DNA of 64,000 bases from Nonomuraea sp. NBC_00507 (GCF_036013525.1 NZ_CP107853.1:7068001-7132000), one strand, 5' to 3'. Counted from the stretch's first letter, positions 8,049 through 17,488 are shown. A program made the numbers and translations. Notes: generated by a model from the sequence alone, not told the origin.

Positions 8049-9588
8049 GGATCTCCTTGAACGCGCTGCTCAGCGACGTCGAACGGGCGTCGAACACCGC
8101 GCCGCCGGTCAGCTGCGCCACCTGGCGCATCTCCTCGACGTCGCTCTCGCCGAACAACACGACGAACGTCGGCGTGCGCCGCCGCTCCTCCGGCAACGAC
8201 CGGTAGCGGGCCTCGAAGGCGGCGTAGTCGCCGCCGTCGGTGTTCTCGCCGTCGGTCATGAGCACGATCGAGTTGTAGCGGCCGGGGGTCACCGGCCGGT
8301 CGTAGGCCGCGCTGAGACTGTCGTAGATCGCGGTGCCGCCGCCCGCGTCCAGATCTTCGGCGAACGCCTTGATCTGCGCCAGCACCGGCTCGGGGTCCCG
8401 CTCGGGGATCGTGAACGGGACCGGCTCGTCCGGGTGGCCGCTGAACGGGATCATCGTCACGGTCTCCCGGTTGAGGAACCGCGTGAAGGCGCCGGACGCC
8501 GAGGCGTCCGCGCCGGTCAGCGCCACGAGTGCGGTGCGCAGCGCGTCGATCCTGTCGCCTTGCATCGACCCGGACGTGTCCAGCACGAACGTCGCCTCCG
8601 ACGGGACGCGCACCTTGTTGAGGTAGGTGGAGATCAGCTCGTCGGCGGTGCTGCGCCGGTTCGGGAACGGCAGCTCGATGAGCTGCGCCGAACCGAACTT
8701 GGGGTCCTGCGCCTCGCCGGGCACGATCGGCCGGCGGTGCGTGCCGGTCATGATGTCCTTCTGCACGGCGGGCGTGCGCAGCCAGGCGGCGAGCTTACCG
8801 TACAGGGCCTTCTTCTCCTCCGGGGCGGAGGCGAGCAGCGTGAGCGGGTAGTCGGCGCTGACCACGCCGTCGCTCGGGTAGATCAGCGTGACGGGCTCGC
8901 GCAGGCCCAGGAGCACCGACTCGTAGTTGACCATCCCGTCCACGCCTTGGTCGCGGGCGTACGCCTCGGCCAGCCAGCCCGACGAGCCGGCCGTCAGCCG
9001 CTGCGCCGAGAAGAAGTCCTTCAGCTTCGGCGTGACCCCGGCCACCTGCTCGGCGCTGAGCGCGCCGTCGGCGTCCGACAGCGCCGCCGCCACGCCCACC
9101 AGGGCGGAGAAGCCCGAGTTGGAGGAGGCCGGGTTCGTCATGCCGAAGCTGAAGCGGCCGTCCTTGGCCGCCGCCGCGATGTCGGCCCACGTCACCGGCT
9201 TGCCGTCCCAGCCGAGCTCGGCCGCCTTGGCCGGCTTCAGCCCCAGCACCACAGGCGAGACCATGGTCTTGGTCTGGGTGGCCAGCTTGGCCTGCGCGCC
9301 GTCGATCAGCGACAGGTAGCGGTTGGAGGAGAACCAGATCGCGTCCACCCGTTCGGCGGCGCGGCCGCTCGCGACCTGCTCAGCGCCGTCGAGCGTGCCG
9401 GTGTAGGAGAGCCTCACCTTGACGCCGGCCTCCTGCTCGGCCCGGCGCAGCAGCGGCTCGAGGTCCTTGATCTCGCTGCCGGCCAGCACCCGCAGCACAT
9501 CCGGGCCGTCAGCCGGCCCCTCGCCCTCGCCGCCGGCCCCGCACGCGGCCGCCAGCAGCAGCGCGACCGCGATCAGCGCCCGCCTCAC
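8035..9588 (-). CDS. Lipoprotein fusing a substrate-binding domain to a VWA domain, 517 aa
   Basis: Seen: a lipoprotein signal peptide with cysteine in LLLAAACGAGG (about residue 16), a periplasmic-binding-protein type II domain (about 30-320; DAIWFSSNRYL, NPASSNSGFSALVG), then a von Willebrand factor A domain with a complete MIDAS: DTSGSM (about 336), the threonine of GGGTAIYDSL and aspartate of LMTDGENTD. VWA domains bind metal and protein ligands; solute-binding domains bind small ligands. Their fusion on a lipid anchor suggests an outer-face sensor or assembly factor, not a transporter component, since no permease is near. The GTG start overlaps the TelA stop as GTGA. Function unknown. 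Confidence 0.85.
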   Translation of the reverse strand: MRRALIAVALLLAAACGAGGEGEGPADGPDVLRVLAGSEIKDLEPLLRRAEQEAGVKVRLSYTGTLDGAEQVASGRAAERVDAIWFSSNRYLSLIDGAQAKLATQTKTMVSPVVLGLKPAKAAELGWDGKPVTWADIAAAAKDGRFSFGMTNPASSNSGFSALVGVAAALSDADGALSAEQVAGVTPKLKDFFSAQRLTAGSSGWLAEAYARDQGVDGMVNYESVLLGLREPVTLIYPSDGVVSADYPLTLLASAPEEKKALYGKLAAWLRTPAVQKDIMTGTHRRPIVPGEAQDPKFGSAQLIELPFPNRRSTADELISTYLNKVRVPSEATFVLDTSGSMQGDRIDALRTALVALTGADASASGAFTRFLNRETVTMIPFSGHPDEPVPFTIPERDPEPVLAQIKAFAEDLDAGGGTAIYDSLSAAYDRPVTPGRYNSIVLMTDGENTDGGDYAAFEARYRSLPEERRRTPTFVVLFGESDVEEMRQVAQLTGGAVFDARSTSLSSAFKEIRGYQ

Positions 9589-10727
9589 TCGGAACCCTCC
9601 CTGGCCCGCTCCAGGTAGGTCTTGGCGTGGTCCAGCTCGGCCGACAGGCTGTCCACCGTGGTCGCCATGCTCTCGACCGCCTTCGCGCGGAAGGAGTCGA
9701 TGAGGTCCATCGTGGCGTAGACGTTGTCGAACGCCTGCCGGAGCGTGTCCAGGTCCACAGTGGCCGAGGCCGCCTGGTTCTGGATCGCGCCCGCCTGCGT
9801 GCGCAGCATCTCACTGGTGGCCAGGATCAGGTCGCTGGTGGTGGCGTTCAGCGCGCTGATCTGGTCGAGCACCAGCTTCTGCCCGGCCAGCGCCTGCGCG
9901 ACCGTCACCGCCGTGCGCAGCGCCGCCACCGTGGTCGTGGTGGCGCGGTTCACACCCTTGCTCAGCTCCAGGTTGTTCTTGCGCACCAGGTCCAGCGCCA
10001 GGTAGCCCTGCGCCGAGACGGCCAGCTGGGTGAGCAGGTCCTGGTGCTTCTGCCGCACCGCGAACAACGCGTCCGAGCGCAGCGCCGTGGCCCGCTGCTC
10101 GTCGGCCTGCGCGATCCGCTCCTCCAGGGCCGCGTCCATGGCCTGGGCCATGACGGCGTACTCCTGCAGGCGCGTCATCGCCTCCCACAGGTTCGCCTTC
10201 TCGCCCTCGATGGCCGCGTTGTCGCGCAGCAGCTCGTCCTGGCCGGACTTCAGCGCGCGGATGATGTCGTCGATGTGCTTCTGCGCGGAGTGGAACTTGG
10301 CGAAGTAGTCGCGCAGCCGGTCGCCGAACGGGATCAGCCCCAGCAGCTTGCGCGCCCCGCTCGCGGCCTGCTTCGGATCCAGGTCCACGACGGTACGGCG
10401 CAGCGCCACGAGGTCACCCGCGACCTTGGCCTGGGCGTCGGAGCCCTCACCCTTGGCCGCGTCGAGCGCGGCCACCGGCCGCTTGAGCATGCGGTTGGCC
10501 ACCTGCGAGGCGGACCTGATCTCGGTGTCGCCCATCGAGGAGATGTCGTGCACCTTGCGGGAGAACTCCGGCGAGCGCGGGTCGAGCCCGCCGAGCTCCC
10601 CGGCGAACTCGCGCGCCTTGGCGGTCAGCTCGGCCGTGCGCTCGCCGGACATCGGCAGCATGCCTGCCGCCGTCTCGGCCGGCACCGGCGCGACCGGCGC
10701 GGGCGGCGTGAGCACCAGATCGGACAA
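9585..10727 (-). CDS. Toxic anion resistance (TelA) family protein, 380 aa
   Basis: A TelA/KlaA/YaaN-type cytoplasmic protein, predicted mostly helical with long amphipathic segments. Seen: FSRKVHDISSMGDTEIRSASQVANRML near residues 57-83, a GLIPFGDRLRDYFAKFHSAQKHID block, then EYAVMAQAMDAALEERI and the C-terminal VYATMDLIDSFRAKAVESM block, all family features. TelA was named for tellurite resistance on IncP plasmids, but chromosomal members are linked more broadly to envelope or toxin stress. The start is TTG at 10727 with AAGGAG seven bases before. It is 13 bases after the upstream gene and overlaps the next by 4 bases. Confidence 0.85.
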   Translation of the reverse strand: MSDLVLTPPAPVAPVPAETAAGMLPMSGERTAELTAKAREFAGELGGLDPRSPEFSRKVHDISSMGDTEIRSASQVANRMLKRPVAALDAAKGEGSDAQAKVAGDLVALRRTVVDLDPKQAASGARKLLGLIPFGDRLRDYFAKFHSAQKHIDDIIRALKSGQDELLRDNAAIEGEKANLWEAMTRLQEYAVMAQAMDAALEERIAQADEQRATALRSDALFAVRQKHQDLLTQLAVSAQGYLALDLVRKNNLELSKGVNRATTTTVAALRTAVTVAQALAGQKLVLDQISALNATTSDLILATSEMLRTQAGAIQNQAASATVDLDTLRQAFDNVYATMDLIDSFRAKAVESMATTVDSLSAELDHAKTYLERAREGSE

Positions 10728-10740
10728 AGGAACTCCTTGG

Positions 10741-11823
10741 TCAGGGCCGGGCGGCGTCGATGGTCGTGATCAGCTTGTCCAGCCGCTCGTACGCAGGCGG
10801 CTCGACGACGTCGACCAGGTCGGCCGCGGCCGGCGCCTTGGTCTTGGCCACCAGGTCGGCGAACGCCTGGGGGTCGGTGGTGCGAAAGCCGTACGCGGCC
10901 GCCAGGGCCAGCAGCTTCGGGTCCTTGGTCAGCAGCTCCCCGACCCGCGTGCCCTGCCCCGAGAGCGGAACCAGGGTGTGCTTGCTGAGCACGGTGGGCG
11001 ACGGGTAGACCAGGCGCATGTCCGGCTTGATCGCGCCGTCGCCGGCGAAGACGTGCGCCAGATACTGCGCCTCGTAGACCACCAGCATCGGCGTCTTGCC
11101 GGCGCCCAGCGCCAGGTAGTCGTCGAACGACGCCTCGCTGGTCGACTCGGCGAAGCCCTGGTCGAGCACGGCCGGCGCGAGAAGGGGCGCAACCTTGGCG
11201 ATCTGGGCGTCGGAGCTGATGACGTCATCGCCGTTGGCCACGTAACCGATCACCGACAGGTACATGGCGGCGGAGTTGGACGTGCGGATGTCGGTCGTGG
11301 TTAGCAGCACCCGTTTGCGAGCCTGGTAAGCCGAATTACCCGGAATTTGGTCCCATCGGGTGCCTTTGGCAACTAATTCCAGAAATTTCTTAATGTCGAG
11401 GGTTTGGTGGCCTTTGCCGGAATCGTGGAGCACGCCGGCCTTCGTCAGCAGCGCCGCGATCGGCTCGAACGTCGCCACCGCCATCGGCGAGTAGAACGGC
11501 GAGAACGTCGTCGTGGCCTTGCGGTCGCGCTTGATCCGCTCGGCCGCCGGAACGCTGGAGGGGAAGGCGAAGGCGTACCTGCTCAGGTCCACGTCGGTGA
11601 CGATCTGCCGGGAACCGGCCGTGTCCACCTCGACGCGCAGGCCGTGCTCGGCGAAGGCCGCCTTGACCCGCGGATCGTCGAAGAACGGCTTCTTCTCCGA
11701 CCCGATGACCCCCCGTACCAGGGCTAATTCCTGGCCCTTGTCCTCCCGGCCGCCCAGGAGGATCGCGACCACCGCCACCCCGGCCAGAACCACCGCCAGA
11801 ATGACGCCGATCCAACGCTTCAT
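10741..11823 (-). CDS. Membrane-anchored substrate-binding-like protein, first gene of the TelA operon, 360 aa
   Basis: Seen: an N-terminal signal anchor (MKRWIGVILAVVLAGVAVVAI) without a lipobox cysteine, then a type-II binding-protein fold: YAFAFPSSVPAAERIKR, YSPMAVATFEPIAALL, TTDIRTSNSAAMYLSVIGYV and MLVVYEAQYLAHVF. The layout matches the binding part of the VWA lipoprotein two genes downstream, but there is no VWA here. It probably sits on the outer face of the membrane. It opens the operon (SBP-like, TelA, SBP-VWA, XpaC-like) and the promoter should lie in 11824-12050. No permease or ATPase is encoded nearby, so uptake is unlikely. A ligand cannot be predicted. Confidence 0.75.
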   Translation of the reverse strand: MKRWIGVILAVVLAGVAVVAILLGGREDKGQELALVRGVIGSEKKPFFDDPRVKAAFAEHGLRVEVDTAGSRQIVTDVDLSRYAFAFPSSVPAAERIKRDRKATTTFSPFYSPMAVATFEPIAALLTKAGVLHDSGKGHQTLDIKKFLELVAKGTRWDQIPGNSAYQARKRVLLTTTDIRTSNSAAMYLSVIGYVANGDDVISSDAQIAKVAPLLAPAVLDQGFAESTSEASFDDYLALGAGKTPMLVVYEAQYLAHVFAGDGAIKPDMRLVYPSPTVLSKHTLVPLSGQGTRVGELLTKDPKLLALAAAYGFRTTDPQAFADLVAKTKAPAAADLVDVVEPPAYERLDKLITTIDAARP

Positions 11824-11848
11824 CGCACCCCGTCTCGTGAAATATCCC

Positions 11849-11866
11849 CCATAACTGAAATTATGG
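11849..11866. promoter_or_regulatory. Inverted repeat upstream of the TelA operon
   Basis: CCATAA and TTATGG are perfect inverted 6-mers, 6 bases apart, in an AT-rich patch 26 bases before the first start codon. It could be an operator or part of the promoter; no regulator gene is adjacent. Confidence 0.4.
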
Positions 11867-12054
11867 AAGAGCGGCCGGGGGATGCGCGCGGGCGGAAAGC
11901 CGACCGTACGTCAGAATTCATGCGCCGTTCACGGAAGGCCGGGCCGTCCCGGTCGCTCCATCAGAAGATCGTTGACGTTCCGCGGCCACGCGCCTCTTGA
12001 CGGTCAGCGCCTCCACGGTTAACACTCTCGCAACACCGATCACGCGCGGTGTGA

Positions 12055-12068
12055 TGTTAGCGCTAACA
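12055..12068. promoter_or_regulatory. LacI-family operator TGTTAGCGCTAACA
   Basis: A perfect 14-bp palindrome with the central CG and AGCGCT core typical of LacI-family operators. It ends two bases before the AAGGAG ribosome site of the double-GH43 gene, where a bound repressor would block initiation or elongation. It shares its core with the operator in the pectate lyase promoter (3637-3650). Confidence 0.8.
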
Positions 12069-12082
12069 ATAAGGAGTCGCTG

Positions 12083-15000
12083 ATGCGACGAGGTGCTCTG
12101 GCGTGCCTGGTGGCACTGGCCGCGACCACGCTGGTGGCGTTGCCCGCCCGGGCAGCGGCCGACGGTCCGGTGTTGTGGTACAAGCTCGACGAGCAGGCGG
12201 GAGCGGTGGCGGCGGACTCGTCCGGCAACGCCCGCCACGGCACGGTGCGCGGCACGCCAGGCTGGGGCGACGGGCTGACGTTCAACGGCGGCGACACCGA
12301 CGTGAAGCTGCCGGACGACGTCATGAAGGGCATGGACTCGATCACCGTCTCCACGGACGTCCTCGTCGACCCCGCGCAGCGTACGCCGTACTTCATCTAC
12401 GGGTTCGGCAACACCAGCGGCACGAGCGGCAATGGCTACCTGTTCGCGACCGGCAACCACCTGCGTGTCGCGGTGGCCAGCGGCAACTGGTCGACCGAGC
12501 AGAACACCCGCCTGTCGACCTCGTACAACCTGGCCCGCGGCGGCTGGAAGCACCTGGTCTACACCCAGACGGGCACCACCGGCGTCCTGTACGAGGACGG
12601 CGTGGAGATCGGCCGCAACGCCAACGTCACGATCACGCCGGGCTCCATCGGCGGCGGCACGACCACGGCCAACCATCTCGGCCGGTCGGTGTACTCGGCG
12701 GACCGGCTCTTCCAGGGCAAGCTGCGCGACTTCCGGATCTACGACCGGGCGATCAGCGCGGATGAGGTGAAGGCGCTGGCGCAGCCGACCGTCGCCGCCG
12801 CGATCGCGGCCGACAAGCAGGCCCTCACCCTCGGCGACACCAGCGCCGTCACCGCCGACCTGACGCTGCCGGCCGCCGCGCCCGGCGGCTCCAAGCTGAC
12901 CTGGGCGACCAGTGACGCCTCGGTGGTCACCACTACCGGCAAGGTCACCCGGCCGGCGAACGGGCAGCCGCCCGCCACGGCCACGCTCACGGCCACCCTG
13001 GCCAGGGGCGCGCTCACCGACACCAAGACGTTCGACATCACGGTCATGCCCGAGCACGACGACGCGAAGATCGCGCAGGACGCCGCCGCCGCGCTGACGG
13101 TGCACGGCGCCGACGACGTACGCGGCAACCTCACGCTCCCCGTCACCGGCCAGAACGGCACCACGGTCTCCTGGGCCTCCGGCAAGCCGTCGGTCATCAC
13201 GCCCACCGGAGAGGTCACCCGCCCGGCCCACGGCACCGGCGACGTCACGGTCACGCTGACCGCCACAGTCACCAAGAACGCCGCCACCGCCACCCGCGCG
13301 TTCACCGCCAAGGTGCGCGAACTGCCAGGTGAGCAGGACCTCAAGGGCTACCTGTTCAGCTACTTCACCGGCGAGGGGACCGCGGACGGCGAGCAGGTCT
13401 ACTTCGCCCTCAGCCGCGGCAACGACCCGCTGCGCTGGCGCGAGCTCAACGGCGGCAAGCCCGTGCTCACCTCCACGCTGGGGGAGAAGGGCCTGCGCGA
13501 CCCGTTCATCATCCGCTCGCCCGAGGGCGACAAGTTCTACCAGATCGCCACCGACCTGCGGATCTTCGGCAACGGCAACTGGGACGCAGCCCAGCGCACC
13601 GGCAGCAAGTCGATCATGGTGTGGGAGTCGACCGACCTGGTCAACTGGGGCGAGGGCCGGCTGGTGAAGGTCTCGCCCGACACCGCGGGCAACACCTGGG
13701 CGCCGGAGGCGTACTACGACGAGACCCTCGGCGCGTACGTCGTCTTCTGGGCCTCCAAGCTCTACGCCGCCGACGACCCGAACCACACGGGCAACACCTA
13801 CAACCGGATGATGTACGCCACGACCCGCGACTTCCGCACCTTCAGCGAGCCCAAGGTGTGGGTGGACCCGGGCTACTCGGTGATCGACTCGACGGTCATC
13901 AAGCACGGCGGCACCTACTACCGCTACACCAAGGACGAGCGGAACAACTCCTCGACCACCCCGTGCAGCAAGTTCATCCTGGCCGAGACGTCCACCTCGC
14001 TGCTCAACACCACGTGGGACTTCCTTTCCGAGTGCATCGGCAAGGGCGCCATGAGCCAGGGCGAGGGCCCCACCATCTTCAAGTCCAACGACCAGGAGAA
14101 GTGGTACCTGTTCATCGACGAGTTCGGCGGGCGCGGCTACATCCCGTTCGAGTCGACGAACCTGGCCTCGGGCGCCTGGACGCCGTCGGCGAACTACTCG
14201 CTGCCCGCCAGGCCCCGCCACGGCACGGTCATCGGCGTCACGCAGGCCGAGTACGACCGGCTGCTGCGTGCCTACGCGCCCGGCCAGCTCGTCGAGAGCG
14301 CCGAGGAGGCCAAGGTCGTCACCGGCATCGGTGACGCGCCGATCCTGCCGGAGCAGGTGACCGCCACGTTCGCCGACGGCAGCACCGGCCCGGTCGCCGT
14401 CACCTGGGACGAGGTCCCGGCCTCCGCCTACGCCCAGGCGGGCACGTTCACCGTGCAGGGCACGCTGCCCGACGGCGCGTCGGTGCGGGCCAAGGCGACG
14501 GTGACCGTCTCGGCCGAGGGCGTGCCGGTGGAGAGCCTCACCGTCTCGCCCGCCGAGCTGCGGCTCGGCGTCGGCGTGAGCCGCCAGGTCAAGGCCGTCG
14601 TCGAGCCCGCGAACGCCACCGCCAGGCGGCTCACCTGGACCAGCGCCGACCCGTCCGTCGCGACGGTCAGTGCCACCGGCCTGGTGACCACGGTCAAGGC
14701 GGGCACGACCGAGATCACGGTCCGCACCGCCGACGGCTCCAAGACCGTCACCATCCCCGTCGAGGCCACCACCGAGATCCCCGCCGACCTGCTGCTGCAC
14801 TACACCTTCGACGAGAAGGCCGGCACCGTCGTCCGCGACGCCTCCGGCCGCGGCAACGAAGGCTCCTACGAGCGCACCCCGGCCTGGAGCGACGGCGTGC
14901 ACGGCGCGTCGTTCAAGATGGCGGGCGGCGCCGGCACGTCTGCGACCGCACCGTACGTCACCCTCCCGTACGGCGTGCTCAAGGACGTCTCCGACGTGAC

Positions 15001-17488
15001 CGTGGCCTTCCACGTCAAATGGAACGCCTCCGCTACGGCCAACCAGTGGATCTACGGCCTCGGCCCGGACCGCAACAAGTACCTGTTCACCGGGCCCCGC
15101 AACGGCGCCGGCGTGCTGTTCTCGGCGATCACCACTGGCAGCTGGCAGGCGGAGTCGTCCATGCGGCACTCGGCGGCGCTGCCCGGCGGCGAGTGGAAGC
15201 ACCTCGCGGTGACGCTCGACTCGGCCGCGAAGACGATGGTCATGTACCTCGACGGCGTCGAGATCGCCCGCGCGCCGAACATCACGGTCAAGCCGTCCGA
15301 CCTCTATGACGCCGCCAAGACCTACGGCGGTTATATCGGCAGGTCGCTGTACGCCGAGGACCCGTACTTCGCCGGCGAGGTGGACGACTTCCGCGTCTAC
15401 GGCCGCGCGCTGCCGGCCGCGGAGATCTACGAGCTCGGCGGCGACCCCGCCGCGATCATCGGCGTGACCCTGCCGCAGCTCAAGGTCGACGCCATCGTGG
15501 ACGCCGACGGCGGCCGGATCACGCTGCCGCTGAAGGAGGGCAGCGACGTCACCAAGCTGGCGCCGCAGCTCACCCTCGCCCCCGGCGCCACCGTCAGCCC
15601 GGCCTCCGGCGCGGAGCGGGACTTCACCGAGCCCGTCACCTACACCGTGACCGGCGCGGACGGCACGAAACGGGAGTGGACGGTCACCGCGCTCGTCATG
15701 AAGAGCCCGGTGCTGCCCGGCCTGTACGCCGACCCCAACCTCGTGGTGTTCGGCGACCGCTTCTACCTGTATCCGACCACGGACGGCTTCGCGGGGTGGA
15801 GCGGGACCCAGTTCAAGGCGTTCTCCTCGACCGACCTGGTGCACTGGACCGACCACGGCGTCATCCTCGACCTGGGACCCGACGTGACATGGGCGGACAA
15901 CAGCGCCTGGGCGCCGGCGATCGCCGAGAAGGACGGCAAATACTACTTCTACTTCAGCGGCGGCATGGCCACCGGCAACACGGCCAAGCACCTCGGGGTG
16001 GCCGTGGCGGACTCGCCGACGGGACCGTTCAGGGACGCGCTCGGCAAGCCGCTCGTCCCGGCCGGGACCTACTCCGGGCAGATGATCGACCCGTCCGTGT
16101 TCCAGGACGACGACGGGCAGCACTACCTGTACTGGGGGAACGGCAACTCCTACCAGGTGCCGCTGAACGCCGACATGGTCTCGTTCGACGCCGCGAAGGT
16201 GAAGACGTACAAGCCGGCCGGATACAACGAAGGCTCGTTCGTCATCAAGCGGGACGGCACCTACTACTTCATGTGGTCGGAGAACGACACCCGCAGCGAG
16301 GACTACCAGGTGGCCTACGCCACCGGCGAGACGCCGCTCGGCCCCTGGACCAAGCGCGGCGTCATCCTGCGCAAGAACCTCGCGCTCGGGATCAAGGGCA
16401 CCGGCCACCACTCCGTGATCCGCGTGCCCGGCACCGATGACTGGTACATCGCCTACCACCGCTTCGCCATCCCCGGCGGCGACGGCACCCACCGGGAGAC
16501 CACGATCGACCGGCTGGAGTTCGGCGACGACGGGCTGATCAAGCCCGTGACGCCGACGCTGGAGAGCATCGATCCCGTCGCGGTCGTGACCGCAGGGCCC
16601 GACGCCTCCGGCGCAGAAGGCTCACCGATCGCGCTGGCGGGCACGTTCTCCGGAGCGGGCACGCCCGCCTGGCGGTACGAGGCCGCCGACGGGGCCGAGG
16701 GCACCTGCTCCTTCGCCGACCCCGCCACGCCGCGCACCACGGTGACCTGCACGGACGAGGGCGTCTACCGGGTCACGCTCACCGCCGGGCGCAGCCGGGA
16801 CACCGCGACCGTCACCGTCGCCAACGCCCGCCCCGCCATCACCCGCGTGTCGGGTCCGCAGGATCCCGTCGCGGCCGGTAAGACCGTGGAGCTGGCGGTC
16901 ACGTCCAGCGACCCAGGGGTGGACACGCTCACCTGCGAGGTCGACTGGACGGACGGCGCCACCGGACCGTGCGCGGAGGGCCACGCCTATGCGAAGGCGG
17001 GCATCTACCAGCCGGTGGTCACGGTCGCCGACGGCGACGGCGGCACGGCCGTGGCGACGGCCGATCCCGTCGTGGTCTACGACCCGACGGCCGGGTTCGT
17101 CACCGGCGGCGGCTGGATCGGCTCGCCGGCGGGCGCGCAGCCCGGCAAGCCGGCGGCGACGGGCAAGGCCGTGTTCGGGTTCGTGTCGGCGTATCAGAAG
17201 GACGCCACCCGCCCGGCCGGACAGACCGCCTTCGCCTTCCCGGCGGGCGGCGTCACCTTCGTCGCCACCCGCTACGACTGGCTCGTAGTGACCGGCGGCG
17301 AGGTCCGCTACCGGGGCGTCGGCAAGGTCAACGGCAAGCCCGGGTACGCCTTCACGGTCACCGCCCTCGACGGGGCTGCCGACAGGTTCCAGATCAGGAT
17401 CTGGAACGAGGCGAGCGGCGAGGTCCTCTACGACAACCGGGGCACCGACATCGGCGGCGGCGAGATCGTCGTCCATGAGAGGAGGTAA
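12083..17488 (+). CDS. Secreted multidomain protein with two GH43 domains, 1801 aa
   Basis: Domains in order: signal peptide (1-29); LamG/concanavalin-like (30-230); two Ig-like bacterial repeats (235-412); GH43 number 1 (415-732; Asp473 in RDPFII, Asp602 in VIDST, Glu661 in GEGPT); bacterial Ig/BIG2 (735-893); second LamG (898-1125); short linker domain; GH43 number 2 (1210-1490; Asp1217 in YADPN, Asp1336 in MIDPS, Glu1383 in NEGS); PKD-like repeats; and a C-terminal beta domain starting at TGGGWIGSP. GH43 enzymes are mostly arabinofuranosidases, arabinanases or xylosidases, so it probably strips arabinose or xylose side chains from plant polysaccharide. Both catalytic triads look intact. 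The ATG at 12083 follows AAGGAG and the palindrome at 12055-12068. Confidence 0.9.
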   Translation: MRRGALACLVALAATTLVALPARAAADGPVLWYKLDEQAGAVAADSSGNARHGTVRGTPGWGDGLTFNGGDTDVKLPDDVMKGMDSITVSTDVLVDPAQRTPYFIYGFGNTSGTSGNGYLFATGNHLRVAVASGNWSTEQNTRLSTSYNLARGGWKHLVYTQTGTTGVLYEDGVEIGRNANVTITPGSIGGGTTTANHLGRSVYSADRLFQGKLRDFRIYDRAISADEVKALAQPTVAAAIAADKQALTLGDTSAVTADLTLPAAAPGGSKLTWATSDASVVTTTGKVTRPANGQPPATATLTATLARGALTDTKTFDITVMPEHDDAKIAQDAAAALTVHGADDVRGNLTLPVTGQNGTTVSWASGKPSVITPTGEVTRPAHGTGDVTVTLTATVTKNAATATRAFTAKVRELPGEQDLKGYLFSYFTGEGTADGEQVYFALSRGNDPLRWRELNGGKPVLTSTLGEKGLRDPFIIRSPEGDKFYQIATDLRIFGNGNWDAAQRTGSKSIMVWESTDLVNWGEGRLVKVSPDTAGNTWAPEAYYDETLGAYVVFWASKLYAADDPNHTGNTYNRMMYATTRDFRTFSEPKVWVDPGYSVIDSTVIKHGGTYYRYTKDERNNSSTTPCSKFILAETSTSLLNTTWDFLSECIGKGAMSQGEGPTIFKSNDQEKWYLFIDEFGGRGYIPFESTNLASGAWTPSANYSLPARPRHGTVIGVTQAEYDRLLRAYAPGQLVESAEEAKVVTGIGDAPILPEQVTATFADGSTGPVAVTWDEVPASAYAQAGTFTVQGTLPDGASVRAKATVTVSAEGVPVESLTVSPAELRLGVGVSRQVKAVVEPANATARRLTWTSADPSVATVSATGLVTTVKAGTTEITVRTADGSKTVTIPVEATTEIPADLLLHYTFDEKAGTVVRDASGRGNEGSYERTPAWSDGVHGASFKMAGGAGTSATAPYVTLPYGVLKDVSDVTVAFHVKWNASATANQWIYGLGPDRNKYLFTGPRNGAGVLFSAITTGSWQAESSMRHSAALPGGEWKHLAVTLDSAAKTMVMYLDGVEIARAPNITVKPSDLYDAAKTYGGYIGRSLYAEDPYFAGEVDDFRVYGRALPAAEIYELGGDPAAIIGVTLPQLKVDAIVDADGGRITLPLKEGSDVTKLAPQLTLAPGATVSPASGAERDFTEPVTYTVTGADGTKREWTVTALVMKSPVLPGLYADPNLVVFGDRFYLYPTTDGFAGWSGTQFKAFSSTDLVHWTDHGVILDLGPDVTWADNSAWAPAIAEKDGKYYFYFSGGMATGNTAKHLGVAVADSPTGPFRDALGKPLVPAGTYSGQMIDPSVFQDDDGQHYLYWGNGNSYQVPLNADMVSFDAAKVKTYKPAGYNEGSFVIKRDGTYYFMWSENDTRSEDYQVAYATGETPLGPWTKRGVILRKNLALGIKGTGHHSVIRVPGTDDWYIAYHRFAIPGGDGTHRETTIDRLEFGDDGLIKPVTPTLESIDPVAVVTAGPDASGAEGSPIALAGTFSGAGTPAWRYEAADGAEGTCSFADPATPRTTVTCTDEGVYRVTLTAGRSRDTATVTVANARPAITRVSGPQDPVAAGKTVELAVTSSDPGVDTLTCEVDWTDGATGPCAEGHAYAKAGIYQPVVTVADGDGGTAVATADPVVVYDPTAGFVTGGGWIGSPAGAQPGKPAATGKAVFGFVSAYQKDATRPAGQTAFAFPAGGVTFVATRYDWLVVTGGEVRYRGVGKVNGKPGYAFTVTALDGAADRFQIRIWNEASGEVLYDNRGTDIGGGEIVVHERR

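Noticed and set aside
7428..11823. An ABC importer operon
   Set aside because: Two genes look like solute-binding proteins, but no permease or ATPase is encoded, and one carries a VWA domain.
11918..16492. A 1524-residue minus-strand open frame
   Set aside because: It is antisense to the GH43 gene, whose frame has signal peptide, domains and catalytic motifs. Long antisense frames arise from high GC; this one is low-complexity Gly/Arg/Val with no domain.
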